Of a DNA stretch of 64,000 bases, positions 26,717-36,022 are shown piece after piece (position 1 is the first letter of the stretch; the number at the start of each line of letters is the position of its first letter). The notes beneath the pieces are model-generated. The model worked only from the letters and a program-made list of their open reading frames with translations. It searched no databases and had not been told where the DNA came from. This DNA comes from Rhodococcus oryzae. GTDB lineage: Bacteria > Actinomycetota > Actinomycetes > Mycobacteriales > Mycobacteriaceae. The stretch lies in the NCBI RefSeq assembly GCF_005049235.1, contig NZ_SUMD01000003.1:496001-560000 (forward strand), written 5' to 3'. The position numbers and the translations under genes are program-made.

Positions 26717-28150
26717 ATGGCGATCACCACCAAGAAGCCCTCGCACGAGGACTTCCACAACGAGGACAGCGAGTACCTCGCGAAGCGGACACTCAAGTCG
26801 GGCTCCGCCGGCTGGTTGCTGCTGGCTGGGCTCGGCGTGAGCTACGTGATCTCCGGTGACTACGCCGGGTGGAACAACGGGCTGGCCGAGGGCGGCTTCG
26901 GTGGTCTGCTCATCGCGGGCGTCGTCATCGCAGGCATGTACCTGGCGATGGTGCTCGGCATGGCCGAGATGTCCTCCGCGTTGCCCGCCGCGGGCGGTGG
27001 CTACACCTTTGCCAGGCGAGCGCTCGGGCCGTGGGGTGGATTCGCAACCGGCACAGCGATTCTCATCGAGTATGCGATCGCGCCCGCCGCGATCGCCACC
27101 TTCATCGGTGGCTACGTCGAGTCGCTGAACCTGTTCGGGATCACCGACGGCTGGTGGGTCTATCTCGCGGTCTATGCCATCTTCATCGGCATCCACCTCA
27201 CCGGTGCGGGCGAGGCGCTGAAGGCGATGTTCGTGATCACCGCGATCGCACTGGTCGGGCTGGTGGTGTTCGCGGTGTCCGCCTGGGGCCTGTTCGACGC
27301 GAGCAACCTGACCGATATCGCGGCCGACCCAGGCGCGGCGGGCAGTTCCAGCTTCCTGCCCTTCGGCTGGTTCGGAATCTGGGCGGCGGTGCCGTTCGCC
27401 ATCTGGTTCTTCCTTGCGGTGGAGGGTGTTCCGCTCGCCGCGGAGGAGGCCCGCGAGCCGGAGAAGAACGTGCCGAAGGGCATCATCATCAGCATGCTGC
27501 TCCTGATCGTCACCGGGGCGGCCGTGCTCTTCCTCGCCACCGGCGCGCTCGGAGCCGAGGCCCTGTCGACCTCGGGCAACCCGCTGGTGCAGGCGCTCGG
27601 CGACGGCGGAGCGGCCAAGGCCGTCAACTACATCGGCCTGGCGGGCCTGGTCGCCAGCTTCTTCTCGATCATGTACGCCTACTCCCGCCAGACCTTCGCG
27701 CTCTCGCGCGCCGGGTACCTGCCGACCAGGCTCTCGGTGACCAACTCCCGCAAGGCCCCGACCCTCGCGTTGATCGTCCCCGGCGTCATCGGCTTCATCC
27801 TCTCGCTCACCGGCGAGGGCGCGATGTTGCTCAACATGGCGGTGCTGGGTGCGGCGGTCAGCTACGTGCTGATGATGGTCAGCCACATCGTGCTCCGTAA
27901 GCGCGAGCCGGGCATGGCGCGTCCGTACCGCACCCCGGGCGGCATCGTCACGACATCCTTCGCGCTGGTGATCGCCATCGCGGCGGTGATCGCCACCTTC
28001 CTGGTCGATCCGACGGCGGCGATGTGGACCGTGGTCGCGTTCGGCGCCTTCATGGCCTACTTCGGCTTCTACAGCCGGCACCACCTGGTGGCCAACTCGC
28101 CCGATGAGGAGTTCGCGATTCTCGCGAAGGCGGAAGAAGAACTGGAATGA
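26717..28150 (+). CDS. ethanolamine permease (APC superfamily)
   Basis: A 477 aa integral membrane transporter of the amino acid-polyamine-organocation superfamily with about 12 predicted helices. Family features include GVSYVISGDYAGWNNGLAEGG in the first helix region and AAGGGYTFARRALGPWGGF. Gene order with eutB and eutC, overlapping by 4 bases (ATGA), identifies the substrate as ethanolamine. A good ribosome binding site (GGAGAAGGAGG, 26701-26711) precedes the ATG. I could not see an operator with confidence in the 110-base upstream region. Confidence 0.9.
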   Translation: MAITTKKPSHEDFHNEDSEYLAKRTLKSGSAGWLLLAGLGVSYVISGDYAGWNNGLAEGGFGGLLIAGVVIAGMYLAMVLGMAEMSSALPAAGGGYTFARRALGPWGGFATGTAILIEYAIAPAAIATFIGGYVESLNLFGITDGWWVYLAVYAIFIGIHLTGAGEALKAMFVITAIALVGLVVFAVSAWGLFDASNLTDIAADPGAAGSSSFLPFGWFGIWAAVPFAIWFFLAVEGVPLAAEEAREPEKNVPKGIIISMLLLIVTGAAVLFLATGALGAEALSTSGNPLVQALGDGGAAKAVNYIGLAGLVASFFSIMYAYSRQTFALSRAGYLPTRLSVTNSRKAPTLALIVPGVIGFILSLTGEGAMLLNMAVLGAAVSYVLMMVSHIVLRKREPGMARPYRTPGGIVTTSFALVIAIAAVIATFLVDPTAAMWTVVAFGAFMAYFGFYSRHHLVANSPDEEFAILAKAEEELE

Positions 28151-29559
28151 CGCTCTACAGCCAGCAGATCGGCGGCACCACCCACACCTTCGACGGGCTC
28201 GTCGAGCTGATGGCGAAGGCGACCCCGCTGCGCAGCGGCGACGAGCTGGCCGGATGCGCGGCCGCCTCGGATGCCGAGCGTGCGGCCGCGCAGTGGGCAC
28301 TCGCCGATGTCCCACTCGACCGGTTCCTGCACGAGTTGCTGGTGCCGTACGAGACCGACGAGGTCACCAGGCTGATCATCGACTCGCACGATCGCGCTGC
28401 GTACCAGGCGATCTCGCACCTGACGGTCGGGGGTCTGCGTGACTGGCTGCTCGAGGTGGCCGCGGGTGACGGCGCGGCCGCCACGCTGCGGGCGGTGGCG
28501 CCGGGCCTGACGCCGGAGATGGTGGCGGCGGTCAGCAAGATCATGCGGAACCAGGACCTCATCGCGGTCGCGCGGGCGGCCGTGGTCACCGCCGGGTTCC
28601 GGACCACGGTCGGGCTGCCCGGCAGGCTGAGCACCCGGCTGCAACCCAACCATCCGACCGACGACCCGCGCGGCATCGCGGCCGCCACCCTGGACGGGCT
28701 GCTGCTCGGCTGCGGAGATGCGGTGATCGGGATCAATCCGGCAACCGACTCGCCGCACGCCACCTCCGACCTGCTCCACCTGCTCGACGAGATCCGGCAG
28801 CGGTTCGAGATCCCCACCCAGTCCTGCGTGCTCTCCCACGTCACCACCACGATGGAACTGATCGAGGCGGGCGTGCCGGTGGACCTGGTGTTCCAGTCCA
28901 TCGCGGGCACCGAGGGCGCGAACGCGAGTTTCGGTGTCACCGTGCCCCTGCTGCGGGAGGCCAACGCCGCGGGCCGCTCGCTCGGGAGGGGCACCGTCGG
29001 CAACAACGTCATGTACCTCGAGACCGGCCAGGGCTCGGCCCTGAGTGCCGGTGCCCACCTCGGCACCGGCGGCCGACCCGTGGACCAGCAGACGCTGGAG
29101 ACGCGCGCGTACGCGGTGGCCCGCGACCTCGAACCGCTCCTGGTCAACACGGTGGTCGGTTTCATCGGTCCGGAGTACCTGTACGACGGCAAGCAGATCA
29201 TCAGGGCCGGCCTGGAGGACCACTTCTGCGGGAAGCTGCTGGGGCTGCCGATGGGCGTCGACGTCTGCTACACCAATCACGCCGAGGCCGACCAGGACGA
29301 CATGGACACCCTGCTCACCCTGCTGGGTGCGGCGGGGACGGCGTTCGTCATCGCGGTCCCGGGGGCCGACGACGTGATGCTCGGCTATCAGAGCCTGAGC
29401 TTCCACGACGCGCTGTACGTCCGGCAGGTGCTGGGGCTGCGTCCCGCCCCGGAGTTCGAGGCCTGGCTGCACCGGCTCGGCATGACCGACGCGGCGGGCC
29501 GGGTGCTCCCGGTGGATGCGGCGGCCTCACCGCTGCGCGCACTGACGGGGGCGCTGTGA
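28147..29559 (+). CDS. eutB: ethanolamine ammonia-lyase large subunit
   Basis: A 470 aa protein, close to the usual 450-470, with TIM-barrel motifs. Examples are NPATDSPHATSDLL, QSIAGTEGANASFG and the C-terminal MLGYQSLSFHD. With EutC it uses adenosylcobalamin to split ethanolamine into acetaldehyde and ammonia. The ATG overlaps the permease stop and the gene overlaps eutC by 4 bases (GTGA). No eutA reactivase and no shell-protein genes lie nearby, so the reaction would run free in the cytosol. No cobalamin riboswitch is visible upstream, and the 110-base leader is too short for a typical one. Confidence 0.96.
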   Translation: MTLYSQQIGGTTHTFDGLVELMAKATPLRSGDELAGCAAASDAERAAAQWALADVPLDRFLHELLVPYETDEVTRLIIDSHDRAAYQAISHLTVGGLRDWLLEVAAGDGAAATLRAVAPGLTPEMVAAVSKIMRNQDLIAVARAAVVTAGFRTTVGLPGRLSTRLQPNHPTDDPRGIAAATLDGLLLGCGDAVIGINPATDSPHATSDLLHLLDEIRQRFEIPTQSCVLSHVTTTMELIEAGVPVDLVFQSIAGTEGANASFGVTVPLLREANAAGRSLGRGTVGNNVMYLETGQGSALSAGAHLGTGGRPVDQQTLETRAYAVARDLEPLLVNTVVGFIGPEYLYDGKQIIRAGLEDHFCGKLLGLPMGVDVCYTNHAEADQDDMDTLLTLLGAAGTAFVIAVPGADDVMLGYQSLSFHDALYVRQVLGLRPAPEFEAWLHRLGMTDAAGRVLPVDAAASPLRALTGAL

Positions 29560-30353
29560 ACCTCGAGAAGCGTGCGGGCACGGCACGGACCGATACGGAT
29601 CCACAGGACTTCTGGGAGGAACTGCGGCTCAGCACCCAGTCGCGGATCGGGCTCGGCCGGGCCGGGGACTCGCTACCCACCGACCGCGTGCTCGAGTTCC
29701 GTGCCGCGCACGCCGCGGCCCGCGATGCGGTGCACCTACCGTTGGACGCCGACGAGCTGACCCGGCAGGTCGAGGCGCTCGGTCTCGGCAGCCCCGTGCG
29801 GGTGACGAGCCGGGCAGGCAGCCGTGCCGAGTACCTGCGCAGGCCCGATCTCGGACGACTGCCTGCCGATCTGGCGGGCGTGCCGCACAGCGGTGCTGAT
29901 CTGGGATTCGTTCTCGGGGACGGGCTTTCACCCCGTGCCCTGATGGATCACGGGGCCGGGCTGCTGGGGGCGCTGGCCGAGGAACTCTCGGACAGGTACT
30001 CGTTCGCGCCGCCGGTGATCGCGACGGAGGCGCGGGTGGCGCTCGGCGACCACATCGCCGAGGCGATGGGGGTGCGCACCCTGATCGTGTTGATCGGGGA
30101 GCGGCCGGGATTGTCGGTGGCGGACAGCCTCGGCATCTACCTGACGCACCTGCCCCGAGCCGGCCGCACCGATGCCGATCGAAACTGCGTCTCCAACATC
30201 CACCCGCCGGAGGGGCTCAGCTATGCCCAGGCCGCAAAGGTGTTGTCGGGCTTGGTGTCCGGTGCCCGCAAGCTCGGACGCTCCGGCGTGGACCTCAAGG
30301 ACACCTCGCGGTCCGACGCGTTGTCCTCCGGAGAGGTCCTGACCCTCGACTGA
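29556..30353 (+). CDS. eutC: ethanolamine ammonia-lyase small subunit
   Basis: A 265 aa protein, somewhat shorter than the enterobacterial 295. Family motifs are STQSRIGLGRAGDSL, FRAAHAAARDAVH, LVIGERPGL-like VLIGERPGLSVADSLG, and RNCVSNIHPPEG near residue 210, which contributes to the cobalamin cavity. GTG start overlapping the eutB stop. It is the last gene of the permease-eutB-eutC operon; the phosphatase lipoprotein follows after 114 bases with its own ribosome binding site. Confidence 0.95.
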   Translation: MNLEKRAGTARTDTDPQDFWEELRLSTQSRIGLGRAGDSLPTDRVLEFRAAHAAARDAVHLPLDADELTRQVEALGLGSPVRVTSRAGSRAEYLRRPDLGRLPADLAGVPHSGADLGFVLGDGLSPRALMDHGAGLLGALAEELSDRYSFAPPVIATEARVALGDHIAEAMGVRTLIVLIGERPGLSVADSLGIYLTHLPRAGRTDADRNCVSNIHPPEGLSYAQAAKVLSGLVSGARKLGRSGVDLKDTSRSDALSSGEVLTLD

Positions 30354-30467
30354 CCTGCTCGGGCTCCGGCCGAGAGGTTCTCCCTTCGTCGCCGCTGTGT
30401 GTACCGGCGTGGTTCGTGTGCCGGTGTGCTTCCGCGCGCCCGCATCCTTCGAGAAAGAGGATTCCTG

Positions 30468-31760
30468 GTGAAGTCTTTCCATACCCGCGCAGCCTGGGTG
30501 GGTGCCCTGGCCGGCGTGATCGCGCTGACCGCATCCTGTTCGTCCGGCGGTGACGGCGCCGCCGCTGCCGCGCCCGACACCAGCAGCTGCGCCGCCCTCG
30601 ACACGGGGCTCGAATGGTTCGGCGCGAACCGGCAGGTGCTGGACCGCATGATCGCGGAGAAGGGCACCTGTGGCGTCGACGGAGACGCCGCGAAGGGCGC
30701 CCCGCTCGCGCTGTTCGACTGGGACAACACCGTGGTCAAGAACGACATCGGCAGCGCGACCGCCTACTGGATGATCAAGAACGACAAGATCCTTCAGCCC
30801 GAGGGTGCGGATTGGGCGACGACGAGCCGATTCCTGACCCCGGATGCGATCGTGGCACTCGGGGCAGCGTGCGGCACCGAGGTGGCGCCCGGTCTCCCGC
30901 TGCCGACAGCTTCCGATCTCGACTGCGCCGACGAGATCGTCGCCGTGCTCGACGACGAGACCACCTCCGGGAAGCCGGCCTTCGCCGGGTACGACCATCG
31001 GCGGACGAAGCCCGCGTACGCCTGGGCGGTTCAGTTGATGGGTGGTCACACGGTCGACGAGGTGACCGAATACGCCAGGGCGGCGCGAACGGAGAACCTC
31101 GCCGCCCCCGAGGGCGCCGAACAGACCGTGGGGACCACCGAGGTCGACGGGTACGTCAGGTACTACCCCCAGATCGCCGACCTGGTGAAGGTGTTGCGCA
31201 CCAATGGCTTCGATGTCCGCATCATCTCGGCGTCGGCGGAGCCCGTGGTGCGGGTGTGGTCTGAGGAACTGGGCCTGACGCCCGAACGGGCGATGGGGGT
31301 CCGTCCGTTCGTCGAGAACGGTGTCCTCACGAGGCACCTCGAGGGATGCGGCGGCGTGGCCGACGGTGAGGACTCGGTCATCCCGTACATCGACGGCAAA
31401 CGGTGCCAGGTCAACGAGGTCGTGTTCGGGGTGAACGGGCCAGCGGCGTTCGATCAGTTGCCCGCCGATCGGCGCCAGGTCTTCGCGGCAGGCGACTCGG
31501 TGACCGACGTGACGTTCCTCGGGGACGCGACCGGGGCGCGCCTGGTGATCAATCGCAACAACGCCGAGCTCATGTGCAATGCCTATGACAACAGCGACGA
31601 CCGGTGGCTGGTCAATCCGATGTTCCTCGATCCGAAGGACCGTGCGGAGGAGCCCTACCCCTGCTCGACCAAGGCATATACCGCTGCCGACGGTGGCAAG
31701 GGAGCGGTCCACCGGGTCGACGGATCGGTGATAGAGGACCAGGAGGACTCTGTCTACTGA
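30468..31760 (+). CDS. secreted HAD phosphatase lipoprotein
   Basis: A 430 aa protein with a lipoprotein signal peptide (IALTASC, lipobox Cys at about residue 24). HAD motif I is FDWDNTVVKND (nucleophile Asp and acid/base Asp), motif II is IISASAE and motif III is FAAGDSVTDVTFL. The layout resembles the secreted phosphorylcholine / phosphoserine-type phosphatases (PchP-like). Inference: it dephosphorylates phosphoethanolamine or phosphocholine outside the cell and feeds ethanolamine to the adjacent permease. GTG start at 30468 after GAAAGAGGA. A strong convergent terminator follows. Confidence 0.8.
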   Translation: MKSFHTRAAWVGALAGVIALTASCSSGGDGAAAAAPDTSSCAALDTGLEWFGANRQVLDRMIAEKGTCGVDGDAAKGAPLALFDWDNTVVKNDIGSATAYWMIKNDKILQPEGADWATTSRFLTPDAIVALGAACGTEVAPGLPLPTASDLDCADEIVAVLDDETTSGKPAFAGYDHRRTKPAYAWAVQLMGGHTVDEVTEYARAARTENLAAPEGAEQTVGTTEVDGYVRYYPQIADLVKVLRTNGFDVRIISASAEPVVRVWSEELGLTPERAMGVRPFVENGVLTRHLEGCGGVADGEDSVIPYIDGKRCQVNEVVFGVNGPAAFDQLPADRRQVFAAGDSVTDVTFLGDATGARLVINRNNAELMCNAYDNSDDRWLVNPMFLDPKDRAEEPYPCSTKAYTAADGGKGAVHRVDGSVIEDQEDSVY

Positions 31761-31773
31761 CGTGTGAACGCCG

Positions 31774-31808
31774 CGAGTGGGGTCGGTTCGGTGAACCGAC
31801 CCCACTCG
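31774..31808. terminator. bidirectional terminator between phosphatase and MFS genes
   Basis: A 16-bp perfect stem, CGAGTGGGGTCGGTTC (31774-31789) with GAACCGACCCCACTCG (31793-31808), has a 3-base loop. It lies between two convergent genes and its right arm ends 5 bases before the MFS stop codon. Confidence 0.85.
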
Positions 31809-31812
31809 GCGG

Positions 31813-33159
31813 TCAGGCCGCTGCGGCGGCGCTCTGTGCCGCGAGCTTCTGGAGCCCGGCGGGGTAGAGGCGCTTGCCCGCGACAAGCGCGACTATCGCG
31901 AGCACGTACACCAGGGGCGAGAGCTGCAGGGCCTCGAGCAGTCCCAGGCGATCGGCGAGGATGCCGATGACGAAGGGACCCAATGCCAGGCCGAGGACGT
32001 TGTTGGCCACGGTGAGGGTGCCGAGAGCGGACGACCGCACCGACGGGTGGGTCAGGCTCGCCACCATGGCGGCGGACGGACCCGAGGATCCCGCGGCGAA
32101 GAAGGCACCGATCCCCAGCAGGACCAGCTGCGGGGCCCCGGTGTCCAGGCGAAGTCCCACTCCCAGCGCGAGGAACGAGATCAGGCAGAAGGCGACGGCG
32201 CTGGACCACTTCATGGCCGGGTTGGTCCTGCTGACCCGGTCGGTGATGATGCCGCACACGATCATGCCGGTACCGATGAGCAACACGAACACCGATGCGA
32301 TCGCGCCCGCCTTGTCGGGAGCCATGCCGTAGTACCGGTTGAAGAAGCTCGGGGTCCAGGCGAGCAGCACCGCGGCGGTGAACATCTGCAGGCCGCCGCC
32401 CAGGTAGGCGCACCACACCGCGGAATTGGTGAACAGGCTCGACACCGGGACCCGGATGGTGGTTCCCGTCGCTGCGACCGTCGCGACATTCTGGTCGGCG
32501 GCGTGCTCCGCCAACCGGCGCTCGGTGACGAGGGCACGGAACAGGGCGACGAGCAGGAGGCCGAGCACCGCCATCGCGGCGAAGGACCAACGCCAGCTCA
32601 GATGCACGGCGATGACGCCGCCGAGTGACACGCCGACAACCGAGCCGAAGGAGCCTCCGGCCATGAAGGCGCCGCTCAGAGTGGAATGGACTCGCGGCGC
32701 GAAGACTCCGAGCACGACGGCGATCCCGACGCTCCCGTAGGCGGCTTCGCCGACACCGACGAGGAAGCGAGCGGCCAGCATCTGCTCGTAGTTGGATGCG
32801 ATCGCACACAACAGCGTCGCGATGCTCCACAGCGTGGCCATCAGCACCAGGCTCTTGACCCGGCCCCATCGGTCCGCCAGGAGGGAGAGCGGCAGTGTCA
32901 GCAGGCCGACCATCAGCGCGACGATGCTGGTGAGCGACGCGAGCTGCGAGTCCGACAGGTCCCAGTCGGTCTTCAGGAAAGGAAAGACGGCACTGAGTAC
33001 CTGGCGAGACATGTAGTCGGACAACAGCAACGCGAAGGTGAGGGCGAAGACGAGCCAGGGGTAGTACGAGCGCCGGCTGTGGCGTGCGGTGGCTGTCACG
33101 GAACTCGGCGGATCGTTTGCTGCGATCTCGAGTTCGGGCGTGGTGGATGTCAGTCCCAT
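31813..33159 (-). CDS. MFS transporter
   Basis: A 448 aa major facilitator with about 12 predicted helices. The cytoplasmic loop between helices 2 and 3 has the MFS signature, LADRWGRVKSL. The layout of the first helix (LLLSDYMSRQVLSAVFPFL) resembles the spinster / aromatic- and organic-anion subgroups. Both termini are cytosolic. It lies 49 bases after the CMD-like gene on the same strand. Repeated elements upstream of that pair match those at the neighbouring catabolic operon, so it probably imports the substrate of that pathway. Confidence 0.88.
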   Translation of the reverse strand: MGLTSTTPELEIAANDPPSSVTATARHSRRSYYPWLVFALTFALLLSDYMSRQVLSAVFPFLKTDWDLSDSQLASLTSIVALMVGLLTLPLSLLADRWGRVKSLVLMATLWSIATLLCAIASNYEQMLAARFLVGVGEAAYGSVGIAVVLGVFAPRVHSTLSGAFMAGGSFGSVVGVSLGGVIAVHLSWRWSFAAMAVLGLLLVALFRALVTERRLAEHAADQNVATVAATGTTIRVPVSSLFTNSAVWCAYLGGGLQMFTAAVLLAWTPSFFNRYYGMAPDKAGAIASVFVLLIGTGMIVCGIITDRVSRTNPAMKWSSAVAFCLISFLALGVGLRLDTGAPQLVLLGIGAFFAAGSSGPSAAMVASLTHPSVRSSALGTLTVANNVLGLALGPFVIGILADRLGLLEALQLSPLVYVLAIVALVAGKRLYPAGLQKLAAQSAAAAA

Positions 33160-33208
33160 GGATGCTCCTGGGGGTGCGGCTGGCAGGGGGAAGGTGTGGG
33201 GCCGGCGC

Positions 33209-33595
33209 TCAGCTGGCGGCGCGGCGGGACTCGTACGCGTCTAGTTCCTCCGCGAGGATCGGCACGCCGAGATTGCAGGCGTGGATCCCGAGGACGCTCA
33301 CCATCTCGAGGACGGTGAGGATCTCCTCCCTGGACACGCCGAGCTCGAGTGCGGCTCGGATGTGCCGACGAACTCCAGGCGCGTACATGTGGGTGGCGGC
33401 GGCATCGATGGCGATGCTCAGCAGTTCGACGAACTCGGGTGTGAACACCCCACGCCGCACGGGCGTGGCGTTCATCGCCATGAACTGCTCGGTCCACTCC
33501 GGATCCCACTGGGACAAGGTGTCCCACAGTGGATTCCAGCTTCCAGCCTGCTTCATTCGGTCGAGCGTCGGAGTGGGTATCGGCTCAGCGGTCAT
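33209..33595 (-). CDS. carboxymuconolactone decarboxylase (CMD/AhpD-like) family protein
   Basis: About 128 aa from ATG 33595; a GTG at 33610 would add five residues. It is an all-helical CMD-domain protein with the segment GVSREEILTVLEMVSVLGIHACN, in which only one Cys is visible where AhpD would have CxxC. A redox-relay role is therefore unlikely. A lactone decarboxylase or binding role is possible. It precedes the MFS gene in a two-gene operon. Upstream lie two reverse-oriented CGGGAC elements spaced 22 bases, matching the sites on the other side of the AraC gene. Confidence 0.8.
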   Translation of the reverse strand: MTAEPIPTPTLDRMKQAGSWNPLWDTLSQWDPEWTEQFMAMNATPVRRGVFTPEFVELLSIAIDAAATHMYAPGVRRHIRAALELGVSREEILTVLEMVSVLGIHACNLGVPILAEELDAYESRRAAS

Positions 33596-33698
33596 GGCTG
33601 CTCGTTTCACGGAGAACGAATCGGGTGTGATGTGGGCTATTGGCCCGGCCCGATAGTGGCCTGGATCACGTTACGTCGCTCGTGAGTCGAATAATTGC

Positions 33699-33732
33699 CC
33701 GTGCGGGACGGAATTCTTTGCATTTCGGGACA
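33699..33732 (-). promoter_or_regulatory. pair of AraC-site-like repeats before the CMD-MFS operon
   Basis: Read on the minus strand, the repeats are TGTCCCGAAATG (33732-33721) and CGTCCCGCACGG (33710-33699). They match 11 and 11 positions of the TGTCCCGnnnGG pattern found three times before the quinone oxidoreductase. Their 22-base spacing equals that of two of those copies. They lie 104-137 bases upstream of the CMD start. Confidence 0.5.
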
Positions 33733-33771
33733 TGCCCCCGGGGTGGGGGGCGCCTGTCGTTGGAAACCGAC

Positions 33772-34776
33772 CTAACCCTCGGTTTGTTTGCGCCAATCGC
33801 GGGGGCTCATGCCGAACTGCTGATGGAACCACCGGGAGAAGCTGCTCGGTGTCGAGAAGGCGAGCAGCTCGGAGATCTCGGTGAACGAGTAGCGGCGGCC
33901 GGCGACCATGCGTTTCGCGAGTTCGGCCCGGGTCGAGTCGACGACCGAGGTGAAGGTCTGTCCCGACTTCGCGAGGTGCCGATGCACCGTGCGACGGTCG
34001 ACGCCGAGGCTGCGCGCGACCTGCTCGATCGAGCAGCGTCCGCTCGGCAGCAGGAGTTCGACGAGTTCGCGTACGCGATTGGTGAGCGTGGGTTCCTCGG
34101 GCGTGGTGAGCGTGTCGAGGAACTGTTTCGCGTAGGAGCGCAGCAGTGGGTCGGACAGCCTGTTCGGCTCGTCCAGATCGCCTGTGTAGGTGATGATTCC
34201 GGTGAACTCGCTGTTGAAGTGCAGCGGCGCATCGAAGACCTGGCGGTGCGTCGTGTCGTCGGCCGGTCGGTCGTGTTCGAAGCTGACGGACACCGGATGC
34301 CACCGCTCGCCCAGTAGGTGCCGCAGCAGCTGGTGGGTCACCGTGACCGCCAGTTCGACGGACTGCCGGACCGGTACGGGTTCGCCGGGATCGATGCTGA
34401 TGCGGATCGTGGCCAGGCCGTCGCGCTCGGACAGCCGGATGTTCAGCGACTCGTTGTAGGTGTGCTGGTACCGGATCAGCATCCGGAGCGCGCTTCGGGC
34501 GTCCGGCTCGTCCCGGATGCTGACGCTCAGTGGGCCGAGGGTGGACAGGCGACGGCGCTCGGCCAGCTTCAGGGCGAAGTCCTGGCGACCCGAGGTCGCC
34601 GCGGACAACTCGAGGAGACGGGCGACGGAGGCCGCGGGCACCCAGCGGTCTTGCAGGTCCAGCCCAGCCGGGTCGAGCCCAGCGCTCCTGAGCAGCTGCA
34701 CCGGGTCGAGCGACAGGGCGCGGCTCAGTTCGATGTAGCCGGTCAGTGAGGCATACCGGGCGAGCGGCTTGGCCAT
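33772..34776 (-). CDS. AraC family transcriptional regulator
   Basis: A 334 aa regulator. The N-terminal ligand-binding domain (about 20-200) is of the arabinose-binding-like AraC type (LDPVQLLRSAGLDP opening), as in OruR/ArgR-like catabolic activators. The C-terminal double helix-turn-helix (about 235-330) has SIEQVARSLGVDRRTVHRHL and FSTPSSFSRWFHQQFGMSPRDWR. It lies between the leftward CMD-MFS operon and the rightward dioxygenase-BKACE operon, with direct repeats on both sides. AraC proteins typically bind such direct repeats and activate when the substrate is present. Confidence 0.92.
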   Translation of the reverse strand: MAKPLARYASLTGYIELSRALSLDPVQLLRSAGLDPAGLDLQDRWVPAASVARLLELSAATSGRQDFALKLAERRRLSTLGPLSVSIRDEPDARSALRMLIRYQHTYNESLNIRLSERDGLATIRISIDPGEPVPVRQSVELAVTVTHQLLRHLLGERWHPVSVSFEHDRPADDTTHRQVFDAPLHFNSEFTGIITYTGDLDEPNRLSDPLLRSYAKQFLDTLTTPEEPTLTNRVRELVELLLPSGRCSIEQVARSLGVDRRTVHRHLAKSGQTFTSVVDSTRAELAKRMVAGRRYSFTEISELLAFSTPSSFSRWFHQQFGMSPRDWRKQTEG

Positions 34777-34798
34777 TCGCGTCGCCTTCCATCTCGGG

Positions 34799-34859
34799 TG
34801 TCCCGCTCGGCGCCCCGCGGTGGGGTGTCCCGAACGGGAAACAAATATGTCCCGTCAGG
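34799..34859 (+). promoter_or_regulatory. three direct repeats TGTCCCGnnnGG (putative AraC operator)
   Basis: Copies lie at 34799-34810, 34826-34837 and 34848-34859, starting 27 and 22 bases apart, with exact matches to TGTCCCGnnnGG. They fill the region between the divergent AraC gene (start 34776) and the quinone oxidoreductase operon (start 35022). A GTGTCAGCTGAGTCACAC element (34892-34909) follows and may be a second site or the promoter proper. Confidence 0.65.
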
Positions 34860-35021
34860 ATAAGTGTGAACCCCATCGCATGGCTACTGTTGTGTCAGCT
34901 GAGTCACACCGGATGCGTCGATCGCCTCCGGTTGCGGGCCCCGCGAAGGGCACATCGACCGCTGCGCCACAGCGCAGCGAGATGCCCGCCCAGGGGTGGA
35001 ACCACGATCAAGGAGAAGGCA

Positions 35022-35996
35022 ATGGCAAAGGCGATCCGCTTCTACGAAACCGGCGGCCCGGAGGTTCTGCGGTGGGAATCCATGGAGGTCGGCGACCCGG
35101 GACCGGGTGAGGTGCGGATCCGCCACGGAGCGGTTGGCCTGAACTTCGCCGACACCTACTTCCGCACGGGAATGTATCCCGCGCCCCTGCCGGCAGGCAT
35201 GGGTGTGGAGGGCGCGGGCGTGGTGGAGGCGGTCGGTACCGGTGTCACCGACTTCCGGGAGGGTGACCGCGTCACGTACACGGGTAGCCCGCTCGGTGCG
35301 TACAGCACCGAGCGCGTGATGCCCGCTGCACACCTCATCGCACTTCCGGACGGGATCGAGTTCGAGACCGCGGCCGCGATGACCATGCGCGGCCTCACCA
35401 CCGCGTACCTGCTGCGCCGGATCCATCCGCTGAAGGCCGGCGACACGGTGCTGCTGCACGCGGCCGCGGGCGGCGTCGGACTGATCTTCTGCCAGTGGGC
35501 GAAGTTGCTGGGCGTCAACGTGATCGGCACGGTCTCGACCGACGAGAAGGCGGCGGTCGCGCGCGCTCACGGATGCGGAGAGGTCATCGTCTACACGCGG
35601 GAGAACGTCGCCGAGCGGGTGCGTGAGCTCACCGGCGGTGCGGGCGTGCCTGTTGTCTACGACAGCATCGGGGCATCCACGTTCCAGACCTCGATCGACT
35701 CGCTGGCCAGGCGGGGCCTGCTGGTGGCCTTCGGAACCGCATCCGGCCCGATCCCGCCGATCGATGCCATGCAGCTCGCGGTCAAGGGGTCGCTGTTCGT
35801 GACCCGGCCCGCGCTCGCCGATTACATCGCCGATCCGGCCGAGCGGGCGGAGCTCGCGGGCGAACTCTTCGGTCATGTTGCGGCCGGCCGCATCTCCATC
35901 GAGATCAACCAGCGTTACGGGCTCGAGGACGCCGAGAAGGCTCATCGCGACCTGGAGGCCGGCATCAGCATCGGCTCCTCGGTCTTCTCGGTCTGA
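35022..35996 (+). CDS. quinone oxidoreductase / zinc-free alcohol dehydrogenase family protein
   Basis: A 324 aa medium-chain reductase of the zeta-crystallin class. It lacks the zinc-binding cysteines, and the NADPH-binding motif AAAGGVGL lies near residue 149. An N-terminal GroES-like domain contains HGAVGLNFADTYFRTGMY. The family reduces quinones or enones with NADPH. An AGGAGA ribosome binding site sits 6 bases upstream. It is the first gene of the run controlled by the putative AraC sites, followed by a dioxygenase after 26 bases. In this context it could reduce an unsaturated ketone in the pathway. Confidence 0.88.
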   Translation: MAKAIRFYETGGPEVLRWESMEVGDPGPGEVRIRHGAVGLNFADTYFRTGMYPAPLPAGMGVEGAGVVEAVGTGVTDFREGDRVTYTGSPLGAYSTERVMPAAHLIALPDGIEFETAAAMTMRGLTTAYLLRRIHPLKAGDTVLLHAAAGGVGLIFCQWAKLLGVNVIGTVSTDEKAAVARAHGCGEVIVYTRENVAERVRELTGGAGVPVVYDSIGASTFQTSIDSLARRGLLVAFGTASGPIPPIDAMQLAVKGSLFVTRPALADYIADPAERAELAGELFGHVAAGRISIEINQRYGLEDAEKAHRDLEAGISIGSSVFSV

Positions 35997-36022
35997 ATCC
36001 GAATCACGTAGAGGAGAGCGTC

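Noticed and set aside
33209-33595. AhpD-type peroxidase for the CMD-like protein
   Set aside because: The CxxC redox motif needed for AhpD activity is not present; only one Cys is in the region.
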